From: Solea solea
Lineage: Eukaryota; Chordata; Actinopteri; Pleuronectiformes; Soleidae
DNA: 64,000 nucleotides
NCBI RefSeq assembly: GCF_958295425.1
Contig: NC_081149.1
Location: 16,498,090-16,562,089 of the forward strand
Direction: 5' to 3'
Shown: in pieces, positions 1 to 13,000 of the stretch
Position numbering within the stretch: the stretch's first letter is position 1
Layout: every line of letters starts with the position of its first letter
The notes under the pieces: model-generated
What the model saw: only the letters and a program-made list of their open reading frames with translations
Databases searched by the model: none
Told to the model about the DNA's origin: nothing
Program-made: the position numbers and the translations under genes

Positions 1-1261
1 AACATCTGGGGTGTGGTGAGAAGGGTCACAGGTGAGGGTAACAGCATTCTGAGCATTTCTCTCGCAGTGAGTAAGAGATATTTTTCCCAGCAGATTCTGT
101 TTTTTTCTCTGATTAACTGAAAGAACATTTACGATAAAGCGCGCATGCAGAAACACACAAATACACATAAGAGAATATGTAATCCCTAATCCTTGACTCA
201 CTGTTGGTCTAATGGCCAGACGTTGTGGGCAGTCATTCCCTATGGCAGCATGTGAATTACATAACGGCAACCTGTGAGCCATCCCGTTTATTTCCATTGA
301 TGGACGAGCCGTTACGAGCGGTGTGTGAGGCCGCGGCGTGAATTGGACCGGAGAGTGATGTAGCATATCATTCTGAAATATAACTCTTAAGAGTGGAAAT
401 AGTGAATCCGTTAGACAAAACTGCAAAACCTTGAAGTGTGTGCATAGTTCATACTGCCAGTATGAGGCTGGGGGGGGGGAACAGAATACACCTGAGAGAA
501 AAAGTAAATGTTCCACTGTAGTTTGCCACTTGAGACACAACATCTAAAAAGATACTGTTGGGTGTAGTATGGCCCAATTTCAAATCGCATGTCATCACAA
601 AGTTTGAGAGAAGCTAACATGTCTCCAATTACTCTGTCCCGTGTTCCCTCTCACTCCTTCCAAGGTGAGCGCTTCAAAAGCCTAATAACATTTACAAGAC
701 ACACAGAGATTAAGTTCTTTTGAATCTGAACCAGAGGATTCGCCTGACTGCCTCTGCTTCACGCCACACTCGACATCAAAGGACTTGGCAAGATTTGGAA
801 CAAAGTCAATCAGTCCTTTTTATATATTTATTTCATCTTATGTTCTGCTTCTTCTTTCTTTTCTTTTTTTTCTTAAGACAGCAGCTGTCCTACATCCAGC
901 ATGACATCAGCATACAAAAGCCAATAATGACCATGTGCATGTGGAGAATTGATTATCTAATTTCAAAACTGGGATGTGTCAACCAGCTTTGAAATTGAAA
1001 GAATAAAGAGGGCAAGATTACTGTGTTTGAAATATGGCATAGTCAAATTTCAAAAGGATAATCAGGAGGTATCGGTGCATGTCTCTGTTACAAAATCCCA
1101 TGGTAATGGTATTTAATGCTGTCTGCTGTTGTGTATCATCTACAATGTGTGGGCTGGAAGCACAAGACACCAAGGGGTCATTCCCCTCCTAAGGAATTCA
1201 GACAACGGGTTGAATATACTACTAAGTACATCTTATGATGATGAACCAGCTAAATAATTAA

Positions 1262-1298
1262 AAATCCATCCATGTTCCACCGCTTTATCCTCACATAA
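1262..1298 (-). repeat. terminal remnant of the dispersed SINE-like repeat
   Basis: Read on the minus strand, this short stretch matches the 3' end shared by the larger copies in the window (gaggataaagcggt followed by a purine-rich end and a tgga-type tail). Only the last 35 or so bases of the element remain. Confidence 0.45.
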
Positions 1299-2539
1299 AT
1301 TAGTTGCAGGTCCTACTGCATACAGAGTTATATTTTAAACATTTACTACGTATGTGAGTAGCATGAATACAACAGTAAAGTACCTCAAATATACTTATTA
1401 CCGTATACTTTCCACCACTAGGTTCAACAAATGTGTATTTTATTGTGTAACTCCCAGTGATGCAATGAGGCTGCTGCTCCAGGTCCCCAGGAGGCAAAGT
1501 GCCGGTCATTCTTTTGAGTCCACTTTATGAGGCACTTCTGCAGAAATGGATGTATACTTTTGACGTGCTTTCGGTTCTAATTCATGTATATTATACACAT
1601 CTATTTTTATTTATTCATTAATAGGATAGGATAGCATATGATTCCTCGTGTGCAGGACCAATCAGCTCACTCAGACATGTCATTCACTCACACATGCACA
1701 CCTGCAGCCCATCTCACACTCACATGCAGACACAAGGAGACAGCAGTCACGACCATGTTTGAATTTAATGGAATTGACGTTACATGACCCATATACAACA
1801 ATTACCCTGAAACCCAAATCACCCATATCACTCAAAAATATAAGTGCTATAATTAACAGTGCCAAAAAAATATATTAAAATAATAAAAAATAAAAAATCA
1901 ACAAGCTTAGCTGCTGTTGGTAATGAATTCATAGTTTGTGCCAACACAAATGCACAAATAGACAACAGTATAACAGCAGAGATTAGTAGCCAGCAGATGT
2001 CAACACATTGCCTACAAGCAGATCTGTAGAGGACCAAGTAAGCAACCGGCAGTATATTAACAAACAGTGACTAAACAAAGCCAAAAGCCAAGACATCAGC
2101 TTGTAATATAACTCTGGTTTTACAGTAGCTGCTGGTGGTGGAGGTCAACAGCGACTATGAGGAGTGAATGGAGTCCCGACAACGAGAGAGCATCACAAAT
2201 AGGATCATTAACCCTTTTAATTCACCTAGCGACATCACTGTTGACAGACGAGCTTGCATTTTGAAAGATAAATGCAAGTAAAGTTTAAACAAAGGACGAG
2301 TGGGATATACTCTATTTCTGTGAGCAGTGCAGCCCCATCGCCCAGTTGTCAGTCATGTCAGATTCATTATGCCTCATCAGTCAAGCCTTTTCCCCTCGTA
2401 TATGTACGTCTGTGTGTATGTGTGGTATTTCAGGTTTAAACATGAAGTGCGTAATTGCCGATTTCAACAAATGCAGCGCTCCTCGTCTCACTCCTCACAT
2501 TTCCCACGCGTCAGGGAACTGCGGTATCCTTCGCATAGC

Positions 2540-3092
2540 AGAAAGGATGCCATTCTTTTTGGTGCCTGATGTCCTGACAGACCAGATCATGAGAGATGTC
2601 CCCTGGGCGATGTTGTTCGAGGACAAACTAGTTGTCTTGGGCACAGCCCTCCCTCCCCAGAAGGTTTCAGAAATCCAAAGTATTTAGGCTCTGAGATTCT
2701 GGCAGAAGGCGGCTTGCAGTGGGGATGTGCAGGCCAGGATTGGATCATCAAGGCGTGCTCTGTGACAGACGGATATTCACGAAGGAAAAAACAGGTACAG
2801 CACACCATGTCACAGTGAGGCCAGCCATGCGCACAAAAGCTGACGAGAGGAAGTTAGAAACTGAAGAGGTGAAAATGCGAGAGCAAAACATCGTCAGAAT
2901 CAACGATGTCAGGGGTCAGAAGCATCGCAGAGAAGGCCCAAAGAAAGAAGCCTCGGATGGCGATGGCGCGGTCATGTGGAGCAAAAAGGGCCCAGATTAT
3001 GTCACTCATGTTGTGAATAAGATAAAGGAGTAAGGAAAGATATGAAGTTACTGAAGCTGAAGCCAGAGGACACCAATGACTGGGAGAAATGA
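2540..3092 (+). pseudogene. degraded LINE-type reverse transcriptase fragment
   Basis: Three short plus-strand frames in succession (frame shifts near 2690-2720 and near 3035) resemble the C-terminal half of a non-LTR retrotransposon reverse transcriptase. The first has an L-T-D-x-I-x-R-x-x-P-W-x-M-x-F stretch at about 2575-2625, where the catalytic motif expected as F/Y-A-D-D reads F-E-D-K. The second has the G-V-L-C-D-R-R and T-V-R-P-A-M blocks (about 2755-2830) typical of the post-catalytic thumb region of such elements. The third has a K-D-M-K-L followed by E-D-T-N-D-W (about 3036-3090), resembling the extreme C-terminal region. The catalytic aspartate pair is lost and there are stops and shifts, so the copy is dead. 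This is motif recognition from memory, so the clade is not assigned. Confidence 0.65.
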
Positions 3093-3994
3093 GTCAGCTT
3101 TTGCTTCAACATGTACTCTCTGGTGGATTTGCCCGTCTGAGAAATGCTGGGCCCTTGTCTTAAGCGCACACAAAAGCCTTTTTTTTAAACAATATTTATT
3201 TTTCATATACATACCTATCTAAGGGATGTGTTTTTTTAATATATTTCTGCCAATAAAACCCTCGTAAATGTTGCACACTGGACCAGTAAACACTGGCTGG
3301 ATGATTGGTAGACCTTGGGAAACGTGTGGTAATGAGGCCGTGTTGGTGTCCACGCATTATAGTGGAGCTCAACAATGTTTAAAATGTATTTCCAGAGCCA
3401 TGACTAAAGTGTCTGATAAAACTTGTTTTGTAAAAATCTGCCTCATGGACTTCACATTTTTATCATGCGTCAGTGTCTTTTGTGTCACCTCCTGTTGTCG
3501 CCATGTGTACAGTGTGTGTGTCTCTGCTGCCCGTGTGGACGTCCCTCAGGACACTGACAGCATGCATGAACAAGGTAGCCCAGCAGCAGCAGGTGGCCCT
3601 GACGGAGGAATAAGAGACGGAGGTGATGTTTGAGAGCACAGGAAGAGACGGACGGTGTTTTGGATACACTGACTCGCTGAGTGATCACACAGTCATCGCG
3701 CTGTGTCATGCAGCGTGAGCGTGGCTCCAGTCAGAGGCTCTAAGTGCTCCAGCATGATGAAGTCCTCTGCCCTTAAATCGTGAGCAAGACAGCAGGAACA
3801 CGCTGGATGATTAAGAGCGGTTAATTATGCGTCCCATGGTTATTCATAATGCAACACATAATCACTTTATTTGTGCTGTCTGATGAAGTATAAGCAATTT
3901 ACACCAAACAGGGCATATACAGTATTTGGGGGCCAATGGACATTTGGCACAACAATCCTATAATTAAATCAGATCTGGACATTTACTTTGCACT

Positions 3995-4290
3995 TGAATG
4001 CACCTTTTCTGCACGGAGTTTGCATGTTCTCCGCATGTGTGCATGGGTTCTCCAGTTTCCTCCCACAGTCCAAAAACGTGCAGATTTGGGGATTAGGCAA
4101 ATTGGACACTCAAAATCAAACAATCGAGTACGAGAGTGAATGGTTGTTTGTCTCTATGTGGCCCTGTGATGGACTGGTGACCTGTCCAGGGTGAACTATC
4201 GCCCTATGTCAGCTGGGATTGGCACTAGCAACCCCCCCATGACCCTTATGTGGAGGATAAAGCAGTAGAAGATGAATTCATTCATTCGTT
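3995..4290 (+). mobile_element. SINE-like dispersed repeat, copy A (5' truncated)
   Basis: This shares several blocks in the same order with copies near 25.6 kb, 34.8 kb and 62.4 kb: 'gcatgttctcc', 'cctcccacagtccaaaaa', 'attggacactc', 'tgtttgtctctatgtggccc', 'gatggactggtgacctgtcc', 'cagctgggattggca' and a terminal 'gaggataaagc.gtagaagatg' running into short attc repeats. The tRNA-like head present in copies B and D is missing. The order and the 3' microsatellite tail fit a fish SINE or a LINE-tail-derived element. Confidence 0.7.
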
Positions 4291-5913
4291 TTTGCACTTT
4301 ATTGCATTAAATGAAGGCTGTTTTCACAATGTAATACAATTCAATATAAAAGCACATTCTTTCCACTTAACCACTGCACTGAATCTCCACATAACAAGTT
4401 CTAGTCTCAGTGTAACCCCAACATAATAGGGAAAGTATTTCATTGTTAAACTGCATTTCTATGTTTTCACTGGGAAAAAATCTGACTGCCTTGTGTAAGT
4501 AACAGAGCGAGTTGACCTAGTTTTTTTTTTTTTATATTGAGATGGGAAACTTAACTCAGGATAAGAGTTCAGTCCCTGCTGACGTCTTAACCCTTGTTGA
4601 GGCTGTTTAAAAAAAAAAAAAAAAAAAAAAAGTTTCTTCACCCCCAGTGCTCACTAGTTGCAACATGAAAGAGAAATATCTTCATCTCGTCAACTTTGAA
4701 GTGAATGTTGTCATCTCAGCTCTGGCTTTAGTACTCTCACTTCACCTCTGCCAGCTCACAGGGGTGTGTTTGTGTGCGTGTGTGTGTGCTGGGGAGGGTG
4801 GTCACAGAGATAAGGATAAGGTTGCCATAGCAATTGCCTGCCCCCCCTCCCTCATATTAGAAACGTCTTTTCTTTGGCAGTGACTTCATCAGCGGTCACT
4901 GTCGGTCCTGACACTATACGTGAACCAATTGTGCGCTGACTGTGCATTAATGTCAGCTGACATTTAGATTCTCAGATGCTTCAGGCTGATGGGCGGAGAC
5001 AGCTGTGATGGGCAGCATATTAATATGGTGCACCTCCTCACATCTGCTATCCCTGTCCCACAAATTTTTTAGGAAAGAGTTTGTGGGAATAGTTTGTCGG
5101 CGTTGATTCATAATCTGAAGTGAGGTGGCATCTGGCTTTGACGTTTTTTCACGTTCTACAAGTCTGAGCAGGTATCTGACAGACACCTGCCTCCCTTAGT
5201 TTGAAAAAACATGAAGGAAGCTGTAAAGGGGAAAAAAATGGGGGGGGGGGGGGGGAGAAAGAAGAAAAAAAAAACTGCTGCAATAATCTTCACTGTCTGT
5301 CAATTTGAAAGGCTCATGGCTCCCTCTGCTAGTGACAAGCAGTTGCAATCATCTTGCTAAATATGTAGAAACAATGACATCAAATTATGCACTGCTGTGT
5401 ACCAGAATGAAACCTTTTTTTATATATATTTATATAAATATCTCGCTTGAACATCCCATCATGAAAAGGCTTCTTTTTCGAGTTGTTTGGCATGTTTTCA
5501 TGAAAATATGAAATAGGATATTGGGGTGAGAGCTATGTATATTTCCTCAATATTAGGAAATGTTTGCACACAGCCTGAGCCTGCTGGTTTCTTTCCATGT
5601 TGGGTTTTTCTCTTTGGATAGATGCACGTGTCCCACTTAAATGGCAACTCTGTGTGAAAGTAAAAAAAAAAAAATCCTTCTTCAGCACGAAATTTCACCA
5701 AAACCACAGACAATGCTGTGTGTGAATGTGAACTGTTTTCTAGATTATTGTGAGAATAAAACAAACTGTGTTTTTTTTTGTAATTCTGTGGATTAAAACT
5801 AGATTTTCCACTCAAAAAAAATGACCATAAGGAAGGCAGAGTGTGTCTGGACACAGCTATTTAACATTAACACACAGGTGGATCATCAGTCATAACTCTC
5901 AATGTTTGGTTAA

Positions 5914-5948
5914 ATGGAGGATGAAGCGGTAGAAGATGGGTGGATGGC
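5914..5948 (+). repeat. 3' terminal remnant of the SINE-like repeat
   Basis: The stretch 'ggaggatgaagcggtagaag' followed by a tgga-type tail is the same 3' end as in copies A and B. It lies a few hundred bases upstream of the nptx2 promoter region. Confidence 0.5.
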
Positions 5949-6089
5949 TGGTTTATCCTTGCACTTTTCAGAATATTTAGAGGCTGCCGTAACACAGACA
6001 AAATACGCAGCAACACCACCACACAGAGCTTTTGGAGCATTCACTCTTTTATGTGTGCTTGTTTATCATCTTTAAGCCTCTGCGCGTTT

Positions 6090-6589
6090 AAACAGGTAAT
6101 AAAAAAGTCAATGAGACGTTCCTATAGCGTGAGACCCGAGTCCCCTGGGAGCTGATGACGCGGTTTGAAGCTGAATAAGCGCAGATGATGAGCGGAAGCG
6201 TCGGTGCGCACCTCCCCACTGTAATCTGGCTGAGCAGCAGCGTCGCTGTCTTTTCAGCACCGCTCACTGACACACTAACCAAGCGGAGAGGAGAGGAGAG
6301 GAAAGGGGAGAGCCGAGCGAAACTCCGTTCCCTGCAAACCAAAGTGGATTTTTAAACGATAAAACAGCATCATACAACTTTTGCTTTTCTTCCAGGGAAG
6401 GAAATAAGAAACCCAGACTTTAAATCATCTGCTGAATGTAAGCGTTTAGGTTTATTTGTTTATTTCCAGAAGCGTATTTTTGTATAAACTTAGTTTGATC
6501 TTTTTACTTGAGAGAGCTTTATTCATCAGTGCTTTGGGGAGTCGTTTGTTTTTGATATATTACGCGGAGTTTGTGATCCTATAGTCGGG
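6090..6589 (+). promoter_or_regulatory. nptx2: nptx2 presumptive promoter and 5' UTR
   Basis: The sequence becomes locally CpG-richer than the flank and leads directly into the nptx2 start codon. A half CRE (TGACG) lies at about 6156-6160, of interest because mammalian NPTX2 (Narp) is an activity-induced immediate early gene. No convincing TATA box is seen and the transcription start cannot be placed, so the limits are approximate. Confidence 0.35.
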
Positions 6590-7039
6590 ATGCTGACTTT
6601 AGTGGTTGGACTGCTGTATCTGGTCAGTGGACGCACAGCTCGGAGCCAGGATGCCACAGGTAGCCGCTTCGTTTGTAACGCCATTCCCCCGGGTGCAGAG
6701 CCAGGCTGCGGGTATATTTCTGCGGGAAACCGCGTCCAAAGCAACAGCCCCGTGGAGGACGAGTTGCGGAACACGATCATCCAGCTGCGGGAGACCATCC
6801 TGCAGCAGAAGGAGACCATCGTGAGCCAGCAGGGAACCATTAAGGAGCTCAACTCCAAGCTGACGCGCTGCGAGGTGACAGTTGAAGTGTCGCCCCTGGG
6901 AAAGTCCCGAGTGCAGGGCTCCAGACGGAAGGACTACGGTAAGAACACGATGGGCGACCTGCCCCGGGACCCCGGCGAGACCATAGACCAGCTCGGAAAG
7001 ACCATGCAGAGTCTCAAGGGTCGTCTGGAGAACTTGGAG
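6590..7039 (+). CDS. nptx2: nptx2 coding exon 1
   Basis: Codons 1-150: signal peptide, cysteine-containing N-terminus and first coiled coil, ending L-E-N-L-E before the donor gtaaga. It includes the conserved T-M-G-D-L-P-R-D-P-G block (about residues 121-130). The phase at the junction is 0. Confidence 0.92.
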
Positions 7040-10000
7040 GTAAGATGGCACAAACGCGCAGCTCGTGCGTAAACGTGCCAGAAAACCACTTTCCCTTCAT
7101 TTTCCACCCTAAGCAAAAAAAAAAATGATAACATTAACCAGCACAGCCTTTAAACAACGGCATAACATTTTCCATGCACTTCGGCATCAGCAATGTCTTT
7201 CAACCCCTTCCCCAGTAACACAACTCACTGTGGAGCAAACACACGTGAACACACTCAGCACTGCATTAGTCCTCTCACCGGGTCACGTGACAGATCAATA
7301 GTGATTATTATTGTTGATATAATTATTAATAAAATATGTGCTCGATCCCACAGAATAAGTCTTCAGTGTGAAACGAGCAACAAAGAAAATCTTGTAATCA
7401 TGTATGTGGTGCAGTGCATCTTTGCATTATTTATGAGTACAGTGTGTGAGTGTGCGTGTGTTCCACATAATGTTTTAAATTCGCCATCATGTGACTAATT
7501 AGTCAAAGCAGCTGATGAAAGTCTTTCTGGCAGATTCCAATGAGCCCTTTCTTTAGATTCTGCTCCATGCATTATTTCTATTACAGACATTGGACTAATG
7601 CTGAGGTCACCTATAGTGAAGTCCTTTCAGAGGTTGATATAAGCCTTGGCTTTATCTCTTATGTCATTTTTCACCATATGCCCTGAAACCATAATCAGTT
7701 ACAATACTTGTTATTTCAATTCAAGGTTATTTTATATACAGGCTCCACCGATGAACCTCCATCTTTCTCTCATGAATTGCAAGCTTTAATCCCTTTATTT
7801 TATGAAAGCGTGTAACCTGCAGTTGGGCAGGACACATGACTTATTATGCTGCATTTTAAATACATATGTATCGTGAGCTGCATCTGCTCCACATAATGAT
7901 TATTGCGAGCCCAGTGCTGCTGCTGTGGCTCCCTGGAGCAGGACCTCTCTCACGAATCAAGGACATCTGCATATTGTCAACAGTTGCACTCAGGACCTTG
8001 CATTTGTATATCTTTGCCTTCAGTGGCAGATCACCAGGGATACCTGGTAACCTGGTAACCAAGAAAAGGAATTAGACCTCTTACACATGTGTCTGAATCT
8101 TAAAGTGGACCAGATACTATGCAGGGAAAAATCATCCACTTTAGAAATGAACATCTGATAGAATTAGTTTTCTCTCTGTGCCACCAACGGCATGTGCAGT
8201 TGTTGTCCCCCTTTCCAAAGAACATCTCTGATCTTGCCTGGTGTGAACTCTGTGTGATGTCACATGTGGTGCCTACCCATTAATACCCCAATTCAGCCAT
8301 TGGTGTTTGGCAGGTCACCAATGAACGTCTGCTTCAGGGACACATTGGCTTCATGTGATTATGTCTGTCCAAAAAAAAAAAAATCAGGAAAATGAGAAAA
8401 GATCAGTCATGTGACGTGTCAAGGCCGCAACACACTCAAACACAGTGAGGACCCAGATGCACGAAGCGGAAGCAGAGTCCTCAGTTTATTTAAACAAAGT
8501 AAAGTCTTACTCTTGATCAGGTAATGATTCCAAAACAGGGTCAAATGAGAGTGAGCCAGGTACAAGGAGCAAGACGAAGCAGACATGGAAATCCAAAAGG
8601 GGAACGTGAGGTGCAGGACGAGGACAACACACAAGACGCACTGGCACAAGACAAAGGGAGGATTTAAAGGAGCAGGAACTGATTAACACCAGGTGCAGAC
8701 GGTCAGGGAATCACCGAGACGAGACAAGACAGGAAGACAGAAAAACCCTTCACCAAAATAAAACCAGGAGTACACATAAACTACACTAACTGACACAGAC
8801 TTAACACTTAACACGGGACATGACATGATGTTCTGCAAATCTAGGTCCTTATGAAGATTGAATGATAGTCTATCTACTGTATCTATCTATCTATACACAC
8901 ATATATATCCACCTACCTACCTACCTGCATACATACAATTACATATACTGAATTTCCTACCACCTACATACATACATACATGCCTACTAACTTACCCATC
9001 TACCTACCTAACTACCCATACACACACACACACACACACACCTACATTCTCTGTCGTGCTCACTTGCAATCTCTTCTTTCTCGGCTCCGCAGCAACAAAG
9101 TGTTCGTCTCCCCAGCACCAACGTGTCAGCTGCAGGTGTCTCTGCTCTGACTCCTCTGCCACCAGAGCTGCGGGAGCTGCTGCGGCAGCGTCTGGAGGCA
9201 CTGGAGACCCAGCTCCTCCGCAAGGTGGCTGAGCTGGAGGAGGAGAAGAGCCAGCTCTACAATGAAACAGCGGCCCACCGCCAACGCACTGAGAGTACTC
9301 TCAATTCCCTCCTGGAGAGGATCACCGAGCTTGAGAAAAGTAAGCGATATAATGGGCGCTGTGAAATGTTGGTTGGATTTTAATGCCAGACTCTTTTTCT
9401 TTTCTTTTTTTTTTGTTGTCTTCCAGATTTAGCACTAATTAGTCAATCCCTGTGCAAAGATCTGGTGATGCAAGTAAAAACCTAACAGCATCGTTTTTTC
9501 TTAGAACCATTTTTAATCCATTTCCTGGTCTTTAAATAGGACTTGGAAAGCAACACTGACTGCTTAATTAGTTTAAGAAATATTAGAGTGATGTCCACAC
9601 TCTAGGCTATCACTTTGAAGTTATGTCAAAATAACAGAATATATCTCCGCCCAAAGGAAATTTATTTTAGCAGATCATCTCTCCACTCATCACAGTGGAC
9701 TTTTCCATGTCCACCGAGGCGTAGGTGAATCAGTCACTGGCTGTTTTTAGGGTGTAGAGCTTCCGTTTAAGAGACAGCACACTTAATATGTGTACAGCTG
9801 TCATTAAATAAATATTGCCTTTGTGTGATTTATCATGTTTATGTCAATATAAACACATTTTGTTTACTTTTTTTCTTCCTAGACCAATGGGGAAAAGTGG
9901 TTTGATTGTTTCTTCGCAGATAAAACCCTGGAGCCAACATGAGCCTGTGTTATAAACCTCACTGTGTTACAGCTGCACCGTATCCTGAGAGAAATGCTGG

Positions 10001-13000
10001 AATCCAGATGAAATGTGGTTCTACTACATTAAAATATGCAGCATGTGTCGTTTGTCTTGTTTAGTCTCTTTTTCTCTTTAAGCTTTTTCTTATTCTATGT
10101 CTATTAAAAACGAAACATCTTGGAATCTTTGATCAGAAGCCACCTCATTTTTAAAACTGTGATCCACTTAAACTGGCCCAGTACGAACAGGGTCAACTAA
10201 ATTGCCCCAGTACGAAATCCCCGAGTGAACTTAAGCAGCAGTCCGATAATAACAGTAATTTATATGTGTTATTGTTGTGTGATGTATATTGTTTTTGTTC
10301 TCTGGCCGCTGACAGACCGCTTGATGAATGCAAACTAGTCAATCTTTCTCTTGAGCTATTTCCCCAATTATGTTGCAGTGGCAACTTAATCACTGGCTGT
10401 ATTATGTGCATAGAAAACTTTTTGTTTCCCAGTCACCTCATTCATTAGAGCCAGCCAGGCTTACAGCACAGCAGGCAGTCGGGGGTATACTTCCCACATA
10501 AGGCTCTTACAATTCTCACCTTGTTCTCCTTGTCCCTCTCTCAGGTAATAACGCCTTCAAGTCACCGGAGGACTTCAAGGTGTCCCTCCCTCTTCGTACC
10601 AACTACCTGTACGGCCGCATCAAGAAAAGCCTTCCAGAAATGTACGCCTTCACCGTCTGCATGTGGCTCAAGTCCAGTGCGAGCCCTGGCATTGGAACCC
10701 CTTTCTCTTATGGCGTACCAGGCCAGGCCAACGAGATAGTGCTCATTGAATGGGGAAACAACCCTATTGAGCTACTGGTGAACGATAAGGTCAGTCCATG
10801 AAGGAAAAAGTGGCGCCTAGCGTGACTTCTTCACTATTTCTGATTTGATGTGTTGACACCAATGCGAAGACATGCAGATCTGCCTTGGATGCTAATAGGA
10901 CTCAAAGAATGCATGATGAGAAACAGCATTTGTTACTTACACAGTAATGCTGCAACTGAGCGGAGATTCACTGCTGAGGATTCACTGACCGTCAGCTCTG
11001 AATATTTAATTTTGCCCCCTTATAAACATTTAATATCACTGACCCACATTCCGCGCACACCCAAGAAACAGAGAAATTCATTAAAGAACGTGTGCCGCCA
11101 TGTGCGTGCTCATTTGAGCCTCTCCTCGATGCTCTCTGCAGGCGCTGTAATGAAGCTCCACAGTCGCATACTGCGCGCTTTTCACTCAGCAACGTGAATT
11201 TCAATTAACGCAAACAGAAAACAAAGTGGTGGAAGCGGCGATGAATATTTCACGGCATTTAGCCTAAATGGGAGGGGGAAAAAAAATTGTTATGACGTCC
11301 ATGTAAGCTGAAAGACACAACTACAGATTTTCCTGATGGCACAGCTGCTTCTGCATCAGTGCCATGTTGGATTAGGACAGATTTGGGGGAAGAAACAAAC
11401 CGTGGCTTCCTCTCTTCTTTTTTTTAACCCCAATGTTTTGTTTACGTTGGGGTGTTATTGGTACAGGCAGGCCTCCTCACAGCTTTTCCCCGTCACCATG
11501 CATTATACATGTGCCCCAGACAGACAGATGAGAGAAAGATGGCAGGAAGAGTGTATGAGAGAAAAAAGGAGGGAAAAGGAGGGCTACGCAGTGGAAAAGC
11601 CGCAGAGCTTTGGAGGTGATAGAGGGCTGGGGGAGAGCGAGCGAGCGGGCGAGGGGGGGAAGAGTGAAAGATCAGGCATCGCCAGGAGAAGGAATAAAAC
11701 TGTGAAAGAATGCAGCAAATCAAGAAAGCAGCGAGTGAATATGAGCGGCATCGCATCCATGTGTTGGACTTGTTCACAGTAATAACAGGATCTACTGGGG
11801 CACATTGTTCATTGGGCTCACTTTGCTGCATGCTAAGAGGGAAGCTGCCTCAACAATATTAAAAAAGTGCAGCGTCGTCTGTATTTCGTATTTGTGGGCG
11901 GTTATGCAGGCAGAGATTATCTGTTGCTGTAAAACAACATCTTAACCAGGATCCTGTGTCACATTTTTAACGTCATAACGTGCTTATGGTATGTCCAGTT
12001 TCTGTTCAAATGTGGCTGTCGGGAGTCTAATATTCCCTGGATTCCACTGGTCTTCTTCTGGCAAGAGTGCACATATTAATCTGAGGCTTCAAGCTTCATA
12101 AATCCTAAATCTGTTGTTTTTTTAAGGAAAGAAAATGATTTATCACTTGTATCACCCTTCACCTCTTCACTTATAAAATACACTTGCGATTTGAAACATA
12201 AATGACTTTTTCCCACTGCAAAAACAAACGTAAAGAAGTAGCTATTAACATCCAGATGTTGCAGATGTTGGCACAGAGAGTGACAATACACGTGTGCTTA
12301 TTCCTCCAGCATCGTCAAAATGTCTTGACCCCAAAATTGTACACGTCTATGCGCTCTGATCATTTGTCGTGATTTAAAGGAATAAGTCACATTTTGCCGC
12401 GTGGGTGATGTTTTAATGAAAAGCTCAGTAACGTGGCCGTCATATATTACGTGCTGCTGAATATCTGGCAAAGTCTCATTTTCATTTCGCGTTTGTAAAT
12501 CTTTAAAGAGCCAGCGAGGCTGACACTACTCCGACTCAGACAGACTTTGTAATAACACTGCTGCAGCAATGCCACCTGGCAGCCCTAACCAGGTGAATTG
12601 CTTTTATGATTGCAAACACCTTAGTTAGTTAGTTAATGTACATCTGAGTGTGAAGCAGTATTTGAAGGCTCATTATGAAAAACACTAATGAGTTGTATAC
12701 TCATAATTGGCGCTGTATCCTCAGAGGACAATGATCTCACTGTTTTGTAGAAAAAAAAACAAAAAAAAAACATTTGTTCCGCTTTGATCTGATGAACAAA
12801 GCAGGACACAATTTTGCTATTAGCAACCCAACAGCTTTGAAGGATGTTTTACCCCTTGATGTCACCTGGGTAATCTAAATTTCATGTGCCACACGAGTCG
12901 GGCCCTCTGGGAATTGCAGCGGGCCGACTATTTGAAGCCACTAACCTTTCTAATTGCCATTCCTTGAACGTTGGCCCCTCCCTCTCTGCCCCTATGTCAC

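Larger units (their letters stand above)
1..6090. other. gene-free upstream flank of nptx2
   Basis: No exon of a recognisable cellular gene is seen on either strand. The block holds a LINE reverse-transcriptase relic (about 2540-3092), a SINE-type dispersed repeat (about 3995-4290), two short remnants of the same repeat tail (1262-1298 on the minus strand and 5914-5948 on the plus strand), homopolymer runs (T/A around 4520-4632, a 16-base G run at 5240-5255) and otherwise AT-rich unique sequence. The open frames here lack homology I can recognise and are not called. Confidence 0.6.
7040..9092 (+). other. nptx2: nptx2 intron 1
   Basis: A 2.05-kb GT-AG intron. It contains a candidate dispersed repeat (about 8410-8825) and a run of TATC/TACC/CA simple repeats (about 8874-9041) that stops about 50 bases before the exon 2 acceptor. 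No other gene is seen inside. Confidence 0.75.

Noticed and set aside
2346..2687. 113-aa open frame as a novel gene
   Set aside because: Its C-terminal half reads as a broken reverse transcriptase with the continuation in another frame, so it is a retroelement relic.
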